From NCBI GenBank assembly GCA_900541315.1, contig UQJF01000002.1, positions 11,004-75,003 of the forward strand: a DNA stretch of 64,000 nt, read 5' to 3'. This document shows, one piece after another, positions 44,392 to 53,066 of this stretch. Position 1 is the first letter of the stretch, and each line of letters begins with the position of its first letter. The notes under the pieces were generated by a model. It saw only the letters and a program-made list of their open reading frames with translations. It ran no database searches and was not told the origin of the DNA. Made by a program: the position numbers and the translations under genes. Origin of the DNA: an uncultured Clostridium sp. (GTDB lineage Bacteria; Bacillota; Clostridia; Lachnospirales; Lachnospiraceae).

Positions 44392-44409
44392 ATGGTAACA
44401 TATTACCAT
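44392..44409. promoter_or_regulatory. Palindrome before the ABC transporter genes, possible operator
   Basis: ATGGTAA-CATA-TTACCAT is a perfect 7-bp inverted repeat, 61 nt before the permease start. The protein that might bind it is unknown. Confidence 0.5.
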
Positions 44410-44469
44410 AACAAGTGAGAAAAATGACTGTTAGATGTACATGATTTATGATTTAAAGGGGGATGATTT

Positions 44470-45372
44470 TTGTTGAATGGTAAAAGTGTTGTAAAAACAA
44501 AAAATGTTTTAACGGAAATTAAAGGAAGTGCTATATTCCTGGGGCCGACGATGCTGCTGTTTACTTTGCTGTTCCTGATCCCTTTAGTCAGTGAGATATT
44601 TTATTCATTTACAAACTGGAATGGTATTGACCCTACTTTTAAGTTTATCGGATTAAAAAATTATCTGAGAACCGTAAAAGATGCTACGTACTGGACATCT
44701 TTCTGGTTTACTATTAAGTTTTCCATTTTTGTTGTAGTGATATCCAATCTGATTGGATTTTTCTGGGCATATGTGCTTTCAGGGGATATCCCTTATAAAA
44801 ATTTCTGGAGAGCGCTGATCTATGCGCCACGTATTATTGGTGGTGTTGTACTTGGATTTTTGTGGAGATTCATTTTCCAGAATGTATTTGTCCAGTTTGG
44901 TAACTGGACTGGCATTAAGTGGTTTGCCCAGCAGTGGTTTACAACTCCGGAATCTTCTTTCTGGGCACTGGTAATCGTTATGACCTGGTCTCTTTCAGGG
45001 TATCTGATGATCATTTACAATTCTGGTCTGGCAGCGATTTCAAAAGATTACTATGAAGCAGCTACTGTAGATGGTGCATCTAAGCTTACGATCCTCAAAT
45101 CTATTACTCTCCCGCTTTTAAAGGGAACAACAACAAGGTGTCTGTTTATTGCTATTAACTGGGCAATGCTTTTATATGATACGAATATTTCTCTTACAAA
45201 TGGTAATCCTTACAGAACTTCAGAAGGCGTTATGATGAATATATATGCAACAGCATTTAGAAGTAACCAGATCGCTTTTGGTGCAGCAAAGTCCATTTTA
45301 TTTATCATTGTATTGTTAGTAGTTTCCTTTGGACAGATGAAACTGACATCCAGAAATGAGGTGACTTTATAA
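44470..45372 (+). CDS. Carbohydrate ABC transporter permease (UgpA/MsmF type)
   Basis: The 300-residue membrane protein has six membrane segments. The start region (GPTMLLFTLLFLIPLVSEIF, then YSFTNWNGID) is typical of UgpA-like permeases. The ATPase-docking EAA loop is YYEAATVDGASKLTILKSIT near residue 195. The start codon is TTG (44470), with GGGGG 8 nt upstream; TTG at 44473 is an alternative, and no ATG fits. The stop overlaps the next gene's ATG by one base. The ATPase subunit is missing from the locus, as usual for this class, which share MsmK-type ATPases. Confidence 0.92.
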   Translation: MLNGKSVVKTKNVLTEIKGSAIFLGPTMLLFTLLFLIPLVSEIFYSFTNWNGIDPTFKFIGLKNYLRTVKDATYWTSFWFTIKFSIFVVVISNLIGFFWAYVLSGDIPYKNFWRALIYAPRIIGGVVLGFLWRFIFQNVFVQFGNWTGIKWFAQQWFTTPESSFWALVIVMTWSLSGYLMIIYNSGLAAISKDYYEAATVDGASKLTILKSITLPLLKGTTTRCLFIAINWAMLLYDTNISLTNGNPYRTSEGVMMNIYATAFRSNQIAFGAAKSILFIIVLLVVSFGQMKLTSRNEVTL

Positions 45373-46202
45373 TGAAAAAGGCGAAAAGATTGTACTTGTT
45401 TCTGGCGCTTGTATTTATCATTTTTAGCTGCTGTCTCGTAATCATACCTTTATATTTTACGGTACTGAATTCTTTTAAACCATACTCAGAGATTGCAGCA
45501 AATATTGCAGCATTTCCACACAACCCAACGTTAAGCAATTTTAAAGAAGCGTGGAGAAGATTGGATTTCCTGAGAGTTTTGGGAAATACATTGATCGTTA
45601 CTGTATTTTCTGCTATTGGTACTGTGATTTTAAGCGGAATGACCGGCTATTGGATCACACGTCATAACAATTGGTTTACAAAACTCTGTTTTGTATTGAT
45701 CCTTTGTGGAATGAGTGTTCCTTTTCAATGTATTATGATCACATTTGCAAAAATGATTGGTTTATTAAAACTTGGAAATCATTATCTGGGCGTTATTTTA
45801 AGTAATTGGACATTTTCCATGCCTATGTCGGTTTTTCTGGTAACAGGGGCGGTAAAGGCACTTCCATTAGAAATTGAAGAGTCAGCAGTTATTGATGGTT
45901 GTTCTCCGATGTCTCTTTACTGGCGAATCGTATTTCCACTGACAAAAGGAACTATGTTTACGATCGTATGTCTGGAAGTGTTAAAATATTGGAATAATTA
46001 CCTGATGACACAGTTTATTCTTACAAAGCCACAGCTGCGTACGATTCAGATTGCAATGATGTCCTTATTTAACGAGGCATTGTTCTCCTGGGATGTAGCA
46101 GTAGCAGCAGTAACTTTGTCAATCCTTCCTTTATTTGTTTTCTTTGTGATTTCACAGAAACAGGTAATGAGTGGGGCAACAGTAGGAGCAGTGAAAGGCT
46201 AG
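45372..46202 (+). CDS. Carbohydrate ABC transporter permease (UgpE/MsmG type)
   Basis: The 276-residue membrane protein has six membrane segments and the UgpE pattern (FTVLNSFKPYSEIAAN near residue 30, GMSVPFQCIMITF near residue 117). The EAA loop is EIEESAVIDGCSPMSLYWRI near residue 165. It pairs with the preceding permease to form the channel. The start overlaps the upstream stop (TAATG), so translation is coupled. Confidence 0.93.
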   Translation: MKKAKRLYLFLALVFIIFSCCLVIIPLYFTVLNSFKPYSEIAANIAAFPHNPTLSNFKEAWRRLDFLRVLGNTLIVTVFSAIGTVILSGMTGYWITRHNNWFTKLCFVLILCGMSVPFQCIMITFAKMIGLLKLGNHYLGVILSNWTFSMPMSVFLVTGAVKALPLEIEESAVIDGCSPMSLYWRIVFPLTKGTMFTIVCLEVLKYWNNYLMTQFILTKPQLRTIQIAMMSLFNEALFSWDVAVAAVTLSILPLFVFFVISQKQVMSGATVGAVKG

Positions 46203-46281
46203 AGCTTACAACTGTCCGGAAAGTTGTGAGTTTCATCACTTAAATTTTAATAATTTTAATAAACGAAAGGGGAAGCAGTTT

Positions 46282-47667
46282 ATGAAGAAAAGAAGAGTAG
46301 CAGCGTTATTTATGGCAGTAACAGGAATGACAGGATGTGGTTCTTCAGATACCGCAACAACAGAGGCAGCTAAAACAGAAGCTGGTTCAGAGGCAGTTTC
46401 AAAGGAAGAAACAGAGGCAGCGAAAGAGAAAACGATTGATGTAAAGAGTCTTCCTGCCGGTTCAGTCGATCTTTCCATTATGCTTCCACTGGGGCAGTGG
46501 ACGGATAATTTTAATATGTTGATTGATGCATATAAAGCAGAGCATCCGGAAATCGGTGAGATTACAGCTACATTCCCAGGTTCTGATAAATATGATGATT
46601 TATTAGTATCTGCTCTTTCAGCAGGAGAGCTGCCAAACATCATTAACCTTGGCTATGGTGTAAGAAGACAGGATTGGTGGCAGTACTGTGAAGATTTAAG
46701 CACTGGCTGTCCAGCATACGAAATGCTGACAGATGCTCAGATTGAAAATGGTACAGATGGCGATTACGGAATGTTGGTTCTGCCTATGACAATGGAAGGA
46801 ACAGGAATTCTTTATAATACTAAGATCCTGGAAGAGACTGGCTGGGATCATATGCCGGAAACAAGAGATGAACTGTTGCAGTACTGCAAGGATCTGAAGG
46901 AAAAAGGCATTCAGCCATTTATGCTTCCATGGGCAGAGACTTATCTGAATTTATTTAACAATGTAGGAAATTACTGGCTGTTGGATAAGCCAGATGGCGG
47001 AAAAGAAACGTTAGCTAAACTGATGAACGGAGAAGACGTAGATCTTGCCAATGATCCAGAGATGACGGAACTGTTAGATACATATGAACAGATATTAATG
47101 CCTTATGCACAGGAAGGCGCTGTTTCAGCAGATAAATGGACCTGCCGTAATGCATTCTTTGCAGAAGAGTGTGCAATGCTGATCGGTGAAGGATCTTACG
47201 AAACACCAAATATCCAGAATGCGAATCCGGCACTGCTTGATCATGTAAAACAGGGAATCCTTCCGATTTCAAATGACGCATCTAAGAATAAGATGGCAAT
47301 TGCAACAATTAGTATTAGTGTTACAAAAAATGACGATCCAAATGTAGTTGCATGTGCAAAGGATTTTGCAAGCTGGTTAGTATCCTCTGATACTGCAAGA
47401 TTATGGCATCAGGAAACTATGGGAAGTCCAACATCTATTCAGGGACTGGAGGTATCCGATAAACTTCCTGTTATTGCAAAAGATGTAATTGATACCATCG
47501 ATGCAGGAAAAGCAACAGAGAATGTTTTCGTATACATGCCATCATCTATTTATACAGATATGCAGGAGAACTGGGCAAAATATGTTGCTGGCGTAGAAAC
47601 TAGAGAGCAGTTTCTTGAGAGATATCAGCAGATCTTTAAAGATTTAAAAGATGGTATTTACGGCTAA
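46282..47667 (+). CDS. Carbohydrate-binding lipoprotein of the ABC transporter
   Basis: The 461-residue family 1 solute-binding protein starts with a lipoprotein signal (FMAVTGMTGCGSSD), followed by a Thr/Glu/Ala-rich spacer to about residue 55. The binding fold follows (DLSIMLPLGQWTDNFNMLI, LPMTMEGTGILYNTKIL, GWDHMPETRDELLQYC, FMLPWAETYLNLFN). Aromatic residues in QDWWQYCED and NYWLLDKPDGG could stack on sugar rings. It is most like binding proteins for oligosaccharides; the ligand is unknown. AGGGGAAG lies 8 nt upstream. Confidence 0.92.
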   Translation: MKKRRVAALFMAVTGMTGCGSSDTATTEAAKTEAGSEAVSKEETEAAKEKTIDVKSLPAGSVDLSIMLPLGQWTDNFNMLIDAYKAEHPEIGEITATFPGSDKYDDLLVSALSAGELPNIINLGYGVRRQDWWQYCEDLSTGCPAYEMLTDAQIENGTDGDYGMLVLPMTMEGTGILYNTKILEETGWDHMPETRDELLQYCKDLKEKGIQPFMLPWAETYLNLFNNVGNYWLLDKPDGGKETLAKLMNGEDVDLANDPEMTELLDTYEQILMPYAQEGAVSADKWTCRNAFFAEECAMLIGEGSYETPNIQNANPALLDHVKQGILPISNDASKNKMAIATISISVTKNDDPNVVACAKDFASWLVSSDTARLWHQETMGSPTSIQGLEVSDKLPVIAKDVIDTIDAGKATENVFVYMPSSIYTDMQENWAKYVAGVETREQFLERYQQIFKDLKDGIYG

Positions 47668-47696
47668 ATCTCTGGTCTGTAGTGAGAGGTAGGAAA

Positions 47697-48458
47697 ATGA
47701 ATAAATTTTATATTGCGAGAGCAGAAGAAATAAAAGCAGATTACAATGAACATGGCTTTGCCCTTACAGAACTTCTGGAGGGCAGCCATGATGACAGTAT
47801 CCATAATTACAAAGGCTTTTTAAAATCAGGAGCAGAGATCGTTCCGGAGCTGTATAAGGATAAAGTAGTCATCTATATGTTTGGCAAAGGAAAGGGATAT
47901 GTGGCAGATCAAAATGGTGTCAATTCCATTGAAGAAGAGATTAGCTTTTACTTCCCAGCATTTGACAAAAACCCATACAGGATCCACGCTTTTGAAGATA
48001 TGGAGTTTATCAAGTCAATTGTAACAATGGATGACTATGACTGGGAAGATTACAGCAAGTCCCATGTGAGACTGCCGTATTTCAGACCATTAAGCAAATG
48101 CTCACGTTATGATCAGGACTGCAAAGGTCCTCGTACCACATCCTGGCATGTATTAAATCCAAAGCAGTTAGGTCATGTGATCCTTGGTGTTGTACGGGCC
48201 GTAGGAGAAGGAACTGATGAAAAGGGACATCCAGCCGTTCATCAGTGGAATTACTGCCTTGGAAATGCAGATTTTGATATTACTGTTGACGGAGAGACTA
48301 CTCATACAAAGGCAGGCGATTTCAGCTTTATTCCAGCAGGACCGGATCACAGCCTGATCGCACAGCCGGGTAAGGAAGTATTTTATGTATGGTATGAGCA
48401 GTTTACCAGAGGCAGTCGTGATTATATTGTGAAGTTGGCGAAAGGTGAAATGGAATAG
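47697..48458 (+). CDS. Two-cupin-domain protein, paralog 1 of 3, unknown function
   Basis: The 253-residue soluble protein looks like a bicupin. The N-terminal half (KSGAEIVPELYKDKVVIYMF, GKGKGYV, IHAFEDMEF) has the beta-barrel pattern of cupins. The C-terminal half has a metal-site-like pattern: GEGTDEKGHPAVHQWNYCL near residue 175 and GDFSFIPAGPDHSL near residue 208. Such folds include sugar isomerases of the KduI/IolB kind, but I do not recognise a named family. It begins 29 nt after the binding protein gene and is the first of three tandem paralogs, so it probably processes the imported substrate. The start at 47697 has AGGTAGG upstream. Confidence 0.72.
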   Translation: MNKFYIARAEEIKADYNEHGFALTELLEGSHDDSIHNYKGFLKSGAEIVPELYKDKVVIYMFGKGKGYVADQNGVNSIEEEISFYFPAFDKNPYRIHAFEDMEFIKSIVTMDDYDWEDYSKSHVRLPYFRPLSKCSRYDQDCKGPRTTSWHVLNPKQLGHVILGVVRAVGEGTDEKGHPAVHQWNYCLGNADFDITVDGETTHTKAGDFSFIPAGPDHSLIAQPGKEVFYVWYEQFTRGSRDYIVKLAKGEME

Positions 48459-48469
48459 AGGTAGCATTT

Positions 48470-49246
48470 ATGGAAGGTTATTATATCGTAAGAAATGAAG
48501 ACATCCACATTCAATATGATGAAAATGGATTTTTTCAGACAGAGGTGCTGGCAGGCAGTTATGACGGAGGCATCAGAAATTATAAATGTTTTCTGAAAGC
48601 AGGCTGCGAAGTAAAACCGGCATTGTATAAAGATAAAACCGTTGTATACATGTTTGGAAAGGGCCGGGGATACGTAACAGATACGAAAGAAGCCCACAAC
48701 ATTACAGAATTATCATTTTATCTTCCTGATTTTGATCATTCTCCTTTTGAGATCCATGCAATAGATGATATGGAATTTATTATGAGCGTGGTAGATATGA
48801 ACCAGTGGGATAAGGAACGTTTTGATCACAGCCATATTCATCTGCCATTTTTCTTAAAGTACACAGATGGACAGGTTTATGACCAGGATTGCAAGGGCCC
48901 CAATACCACTTCCTGGTTGATTGTAGGACCAGGACAGATGGGAAGAATCTTAATGGGTGTTGTACGGGCTGTAGGAGAAGGAACTGATGAAAAAGGACAT
49001 CCTACCGTTGCACAGTGGAATTACAGCATTGACAACGCAGAATTTGAACTGAGTGTGGATCATCAAGAGCCTATCATTCAAAGAGGCGGAGATTTCAGCT
49101 TCGTTCCGGCAGGACCGGATCACAGTCTGATTGCAAAACCAGGCAAAGAAGTATTCTATGTATGGTATGAGCATTATACAAGAGAGCGTGATTTTATGGT
49201 CACTCTTGCAAAGGGCGATAAGCTGGAAGATAAACTGAAACATTAA
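48470..49246 (+). CDS. Two-cupin-domain protein, paralog 2 of 3, with an altered metal site
   Basis: The 258-residue protein aligns with paralog 1 along its whole length (KDKTVVYMFGKGRGYV, QDCKGPNTTSW, GVVRAVGEGTDEKGHP, GDFSFVPAGPDHSL, KPGKEVFYVWYE). The His-Gln-Trp of paralogs 1 and 3 is Ala-Gln-Trp here (VAQWNYSI), so one expected metal ligand is absent. It may be inactive and form a complex with a paralog, or it may use different chemistry. AGAGG lies 9 nt upstream. It begins 11 nt after paralog 1. Confidence 0.72.
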   Translation: MEGYYIVRNEDIHIQYDENGFFQTEVLAGSYDGGIRNYKCFLKAGCEVKPALYKDKTVVYMFGKGRGYVTDTKEAHNITELSFYLPDFDHSPFEIHAIDDMEFIMSVVDMNQWDKERFDHSHIHLPFFLKYTDGQVYDQDCKGPNTTSWLIVGPGQMGRILMGVVRAVGEGTDEKGHPTVAQWNYSIDNAEFELSVDHQEPIIQRGGDFSFVPAGPDHSLIAKPGKEVFYVWYEHYTRERDFMVTLAKGDKLEDKLKH

Positions 49247-49291
49247 TAAAGCGGTAGTTATTATATGAATATAAAAGGAGCGAATTAAAAA

Positions 49292-50065
49292 ATGGAGAGA
49301 GAATACGAGAAAAACTTTTATGTAGAGAAAGCAGCAGACATTGCTGCGAGAGCACAGTATGATGACAATGGATTTGCAAAAGTAGAATTACTGCCAGGTG
49401 TATATCATGGTGGAATCCAGAGCTTCAAATGCTTTCTGAAAGCCGGACATAAGGTATCTCCAGAGCTTTTTGCAGATAAATCCGTGGTTATTTTTTTCGG
49501 AAAAGGCGAAGGTGAACTGACAGACTGTGACGGAGTACATAAGATTACAGAGGTTGCTTTCTATGTTCCATTTATGGATAAGGAAAAATATGAGATTCAT
49601 GCAATTGAAGATATGGAATTTGTCTACAATGTAATTGAGATGAATCAGTGGGATAGAGCTGCATTCGACAGATGGCATATCCGTCTCCCATATTTCCGTC
49701 TTCACAGCGAGTGTGTTCAGTACATCCAGGACTGCAAGGGACCAAATACAGAGGCAAGAATGATCCTTTGCCCGAAGTGGCATGGAAGAATCATTCTGGG
49801 AACAACCAGAGCTGTTGGTGAAGGCACTGTAGAAAAGGGCCATCCAAAGGTTCATCAGTGGAATTACTGCTTAGGTGATTCTGACTTCCATATGAGTGTA
49901 GGATATAAAGCAGAAAACAATATGGAAACAGTTCAGCATCGCGCAGGTGACTGGAGCTTCATTCCTGCAGGTGCAGACCATGACCTTGTTTCTGATCCTG
50001 GTAAGGAAGTATATTATATCTGGTTTGAGCATTACACAGATGAACAGGCAATGGCTAAAATGTAA
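49292..50065 (+). CDS. Two-cupin-domain protein, paralog 3 of 3
   Basis: The 257-residue protein shares the frame of the other two (KCFLKAGHKVSPELFADKSV, IHAIEDMEF, QDCKGPNTEARM, RAVGEGTVEKGHPKVHQWNY, AGDWSFIPAGADHDL, PGKEVYYIWFEHYT). It has both histidines of the C-terminal site but is the most diverged, with ADHDL in place of PDHSL and a longer loop before it. AAGGAGCG lies upstream. It ends the locus, and a hairpin follows 31 nt later. Confidence 0.72.
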   Translation: MEREYEKNFYVEKAADIAARAQYDDNGFAKVELLPGVYHGGIQSFKCFLKAGHKVSPELFADKSVVIFFGKGEGELTDCDGVHKITEVAFYVPFMDKEKYEIHAIEDMEFVYNVIEMNQWDRAAFDRWHIRLPYFRLHSECVQYIQDCKGPNTEARMILCPKWHGRIILGTTRAVGEGTVEKGHPKVHQWNYCLGDSDFHMSVGYKAENNMETVQHRAGDWSFIPAGADHDLVSDPGKEVYYIWFEHYTDEQAMAKM

Positions 50066-50096
50066 ATAAAATAATAGAATACAAAAACAAGCCTGT

Positions 50097-50126
50097 GGCT
50101 GCTGCAAATAAAACTGCAGCAGCCTT
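50097..50126 (+). terminator. Hairpin after the cupin genes, weak terminator
   Basis: GGCTGCTGCA pairs perfectly with TGCAGCAGCC (8-nt loop). Only a short T-run follows (TTATCTGTTT), so it could equally be a processing or protective stem. Confidence 0.5.
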
Positions 50127-50164
50127 ATCTGTTTACAGAATAAGGTTGTTAAGAGGGAATATAT

Positions 50165-51517
50165 ATGACAGGTACAGTAAAAAAAGCAAAAAGCAGGAAT
50201 ATAAACATGACAGCAGGAAGCCCGGTGCGTCTGGTGGTTCTGTTTTCCATTCCACTGATCTTTGGGAACATATTTCAGCAATTATACTATATTACAGATG
50301 CTGTGATCGTAGGTAAATATATTAGTATTCAGGCACTGGCAGCTGTAAACAGCTGTACCTGGATCACCTGGCTTTTAAACGCCATTGCCAGGGATTTTTC
50401 CAATACCTTAAGTATTCTGGCTTCCTACAGCGTAGGAGAAGGAGATCAGGAAAAAGTAAAGAAAATCGTTGGAAATGCAGGAACCATTACGCTGCTTCTT
50501 TCTCTGTTTCTTCTTATTTTTGTGGAAATGAACCTGGATCTTTTTTTTCGTCTGTTTAAAGTGCAGGCAGAGGTGGTCCAGATGACAGGGGAATACTTTT
50601 CCATTATACTTTTGGGAATTCCGTTTGTTTTGATCTATAACGTAGCAGCAGCTCTTTTAAGGGCAGAAGGAAACAGCCAGGTCACCTTTCATTCTGTGGC
50701 AGTGGCTACTGTGATCAATGTAATCCTGGATGTGTTATTTATTGTGCATTTAGGCTGGGGGGTAAAAGGTGGAGCTGCCGCTACTGTGATCGCCCAGTTT
50801 GTATCCATGGTGATCGCTTTAGTGCCACTGTTTAAAAGTAAAATATTCACCTGGGATCTGTCCTACTGGAGACTGGAGGCAAGTCTGTTAAAACAAATGA
50901 TTAACTTGTGGCTGCCCATGTTTGTGAACAGTGCAGTAATCACTATTGGTGGAAGCTTCGTGTCACGAAATGTAAATGCCATTGGTCCGTATTTTACAGC
51001 GGGAATTTCTTCTGGAACCAAAATATTTACCATGCTGGAATCTCTGATCATGGCTATTCAGACTGGACTGTCTGTGTTTATTGGACAAAATCTTGGCGCA
51101 GGATTAAAAGATCGGGTAAAGAGAGGACAGCACCAGGTAGTACTTTTTGGTCTGACACTGGCATTTGTCTTAAATATCCTGGTCCAGAGCCTGGCTCCGG
51201 TCCTTGTGGGAATGTTTTTATCACCGTCTGATCCGCTGTATGCCCAGACGCTTCATGTAGCAGTGGCAGATGTGCGGGTAATCACACTGGGAATGTTTAT
51301 TATGGCGCCTATGTATTTATACAGAATTGCCATTCAGACATTAGGACATCCAAAATACCCTATGTATGCCGGATTTTTACAACTTTTAGCAAGAGTATTT
51401 TCCGTTTCTGTGCTGCCTGTGTTTATTGGAGAATACGGATATTATGTAGCAACTGTCTTGGCGTGGGTGGTTACTCTTCCCGTTGTAATGATACCTTATT
51501 ATAGATATTTAAAATAA
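50165..51517 (+). CDS. MATE family efflux transporter
   Basis: The 450-residue membrane protein has 12 segments and MATE motifs: LVVLFSIPLIFGNIFQQLYY near residue 19, YITDAVIVGKYISIQALAAV and the second-half NLWLPMFVNSAVITIGGSFV. It lies 99 nt after the cupin genes on the same strand. Whether it belongs to that locus is open; the hairpin at 50097 may separate them. AGAGGG lies upstream of the ATG. Confidence 0.9.
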   Translation: MTGTVKKAKSRNINMTAGSPVRLVVLFSIPLIFGNIFQQLYYITDAVIVGKYISIQALAAVNSCTWITWLLNAIARDFSNTLSILASYSVGEGDQEKVKKIVGNAGTITLLLSLFLLIFVEMNLDLFFRLFKVQAEVVQMTGEYFSIILLGIPFVLIYNVAAALLRAEGNSQVTFHSVAVATVINVILDVLFIVHLGWGVKGGAAATVIAQFVSMVIALVPLFKSKIFTWDLSYWRLEASLLKQMINLWLPMFVNSAVITIGGSFVSRNVNAIGPYFTAGISSGTKIFTMLESLIMAIQTGLSVFIGQNLGAGLKDRVKRGQHQVVLFGLTLAFVLNILVQSLAPVLVGMFLSPSDPLYAQTLHVAVADVRVITLGMFIMAPMYLYRIAIQTLGHPKYPMYAGFLQLLARVFSVSVLPVFIGEYGYYVATVLAWVVTLPVVMIPYYRYLK

Positions 51518-51625
51518 AAAGACATAGAGCTTTACTCCTTGTGCATACAATAAATACTGATGGGATCTCTTTGCAGATCTCTGGTTTATAAAATGGAATA
51601 GCTGTTAAAAGCAAGGAGTGAGGAT

Positions 51626-52915
51626 ATGACAGGTTATCGCAGGTTAATATCGTATATTTATGCTTATGAAGGAGAAGAAAAGGGGAAAAATATCGGTTTT
51701 GTAAAGCTGGAGTCCAGAAACGGCCAGTGCCGCCTTAGTGTAAACGTAAAAAAGATATATGCAGGGGGAAATGATATTGGTGTTTATCTGATTGCTTCAG
51801 GTCAGGAGATCCCTTTGGGAAATATCTTTATAAGAAATGGCTGTGGCGAGTTCCGCACCATTATAAATGTGGAAAATGTAATGGGGACAGGCAATTCCCT
51901 GGATAGCTGCATTGGTCTGGTCATTCATGAAAAAGGGGAAGAATGGCGTGTATACAAGACGGTCTGGGAAGATGCAGTGGCTCAGGCGGCGGAGCTGGAG
52001 CTGGCAGAGGCAGCGGAAAAAAAGCCGGATGATACACAGGAACGGGATAAACGGCTGAAAAAGCAGATTGAAGAGCTGAACCGGGAGATCGATGAGGCGG
52101 CGAAAGTGGGTGATAATATAGCGGAAAAGGAAAATGTGGAAAAGGAAAGTGCGGCAGAGGAAAATGTGACAGAAGATACAGCACCAGCAGCATCCGGGGC
52201 ATCGCAAAATACATCTGAACTGGAGCTTCTGCAGCAATTACAGCCGTCTGGAGACCCACCTAAGCAACCATCCGCAGCCCAGTCACCACAACCATCCGCA
52301 GATCAGTGGGTGCAGCCATCCGCAGATCGACAAGCCCAGCCATCCATAGCTCAGCCACCCGCAGATCGACAGTCACAGTCCACCATAGGCCAGCCGGTCC
52401 AGCCACCTACAGACCAGCAGCCACAGTCACCCCAGTCTTCGTCCAGTCCATTTATCCAAAGCACACAGCAGGAAGAAATCCCCCTTGGCGATCCAAAAGC
52501 CTTAGAACATCTGGACGCAGAAGAAGAAAAATGGGGTCCGGAGGTGCTTTGGGACCGTTTCCGGAAACATTATCCCAAAATGCAGGCTTTTGACAGTCCG
52601 GGAACTGCTGAAATACTTACGATCCGTCCTCAGGATATAGGGCTTCTTCCAAGAGAAAACTGGGGATACGGCAACAACAGTTTTCTCCTTCATGGCTATT
52701 ACAACTACCGATATCTGATATTTGCCAGAGTAGGTGATGAAAAACATACCAGGGCACGTTACATACTGGGAGTTCCCGGTCATTACTACAGCAATGAAAA
52801 ATATATGGCATCTATGTTCGGCTTTCCGCATTTTGTCCTCGCAAAGACTCAGCCGGCCCAGGACGGTCGTTTTGGCTACTGGTATGCGGACGTAAGGATG
52901 GAGAATGTGGAGTAA
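51626..52915 (+). CDS. Protein of unknown function with a Pro/Gln/Ser-rich repeat linker
   Basis: The 429-residue protein has a folded N-terminal domain (RLISYIYAYEGEEKGKNIGF to about residue 125), a coiled, charged stretch (KKQIEELNREIDEAAK) and a linker of about 90 residues made of imperfect QPSADR/QPPADR-type repeats. A conserved-looking C-terminal domain follows (PQDIGLLPRENWGYGNNSFL, HGYYNYRYLIFARVG, GVPGHYYSNEKYMASMFGF). It resembles Lachnospiraceae proteins labelled DUF6128, a weak memory-based link. There is no signal peptide or membrane segment, so it is probably cytoplasmic. AAGGAG precedes the ATG. Confidence 0.65.
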   Translation: MTGYRRLISYIYAYEGEEKGKNIGFVKLESRNGQCRLSVNVKKIYAGGNDIGVYLIASGQEIPLGNIFIRNGCGEFRTIINVENVMGTGNSLDSCIGLVIHEKGEEWRVYKTVWEDAVAQAAELELAEAAEKKPDDTQERDKRLKKQIEELNREIDEAAKVGDNIAEKENVEKESAAEENVTEDTAPAASGASQNTSELELLQQLQPSGDPPKQPSAAQSPQPSADQWVQPSADRQAQPSIAQPPADRQSQSTIGQPVQPPTDQQPQSPQSSSSPFIQSTQQEEIPLGDPKALEHLDAEEEKWGPEVLWDRFRKHYPKMQAFDSPGTAEILTIRPQDIGLLPRENWGYGNNSFLLHGYYNYRYLIFARVGDEKHTRARYILGVPGHYYSNEKYMASMFGFPHFVLAKTQPAQDGRFGYWYADVRMENVE

Positions 52916-52936
52916 ATGTGCTATAATCCAACAGAC

Positions 52937-53015
52937 AGACCGCTTTCGTTTTGAAACTGTATACGCAAATCTGCATCTTCCGTCATTGGACCGGTTATTT
53001 ACGAAAGGATGCACT
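52937..53015. repeat. Family A element, diverged paired arms (copy A5)
   Basis: Read on the minus strand it starts AGTGCATCCTTTCG, TAAATAACC, has the core GATGCAGATTTGCGTAT (compare GGATGCGGATTTGAGTGT in A1), and ends with AGTTTCAAAACGAAAGC as the second arm. It lies between the unknown protein gene and tadA. Confidence 0.65.
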
Positions 53016-53066
53016 GATACAGGAATGCGGGAAATCCAATGAACTTTAGAAAGGTAGATATACTCT

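Noticed and set aside
52240-52440. Short direct repeats that could suggest a CRISPR array
   Set aside because: They are in-frame imperfect protein repeats (QPSADR type) with no constant spacer length; no cas gene is present.
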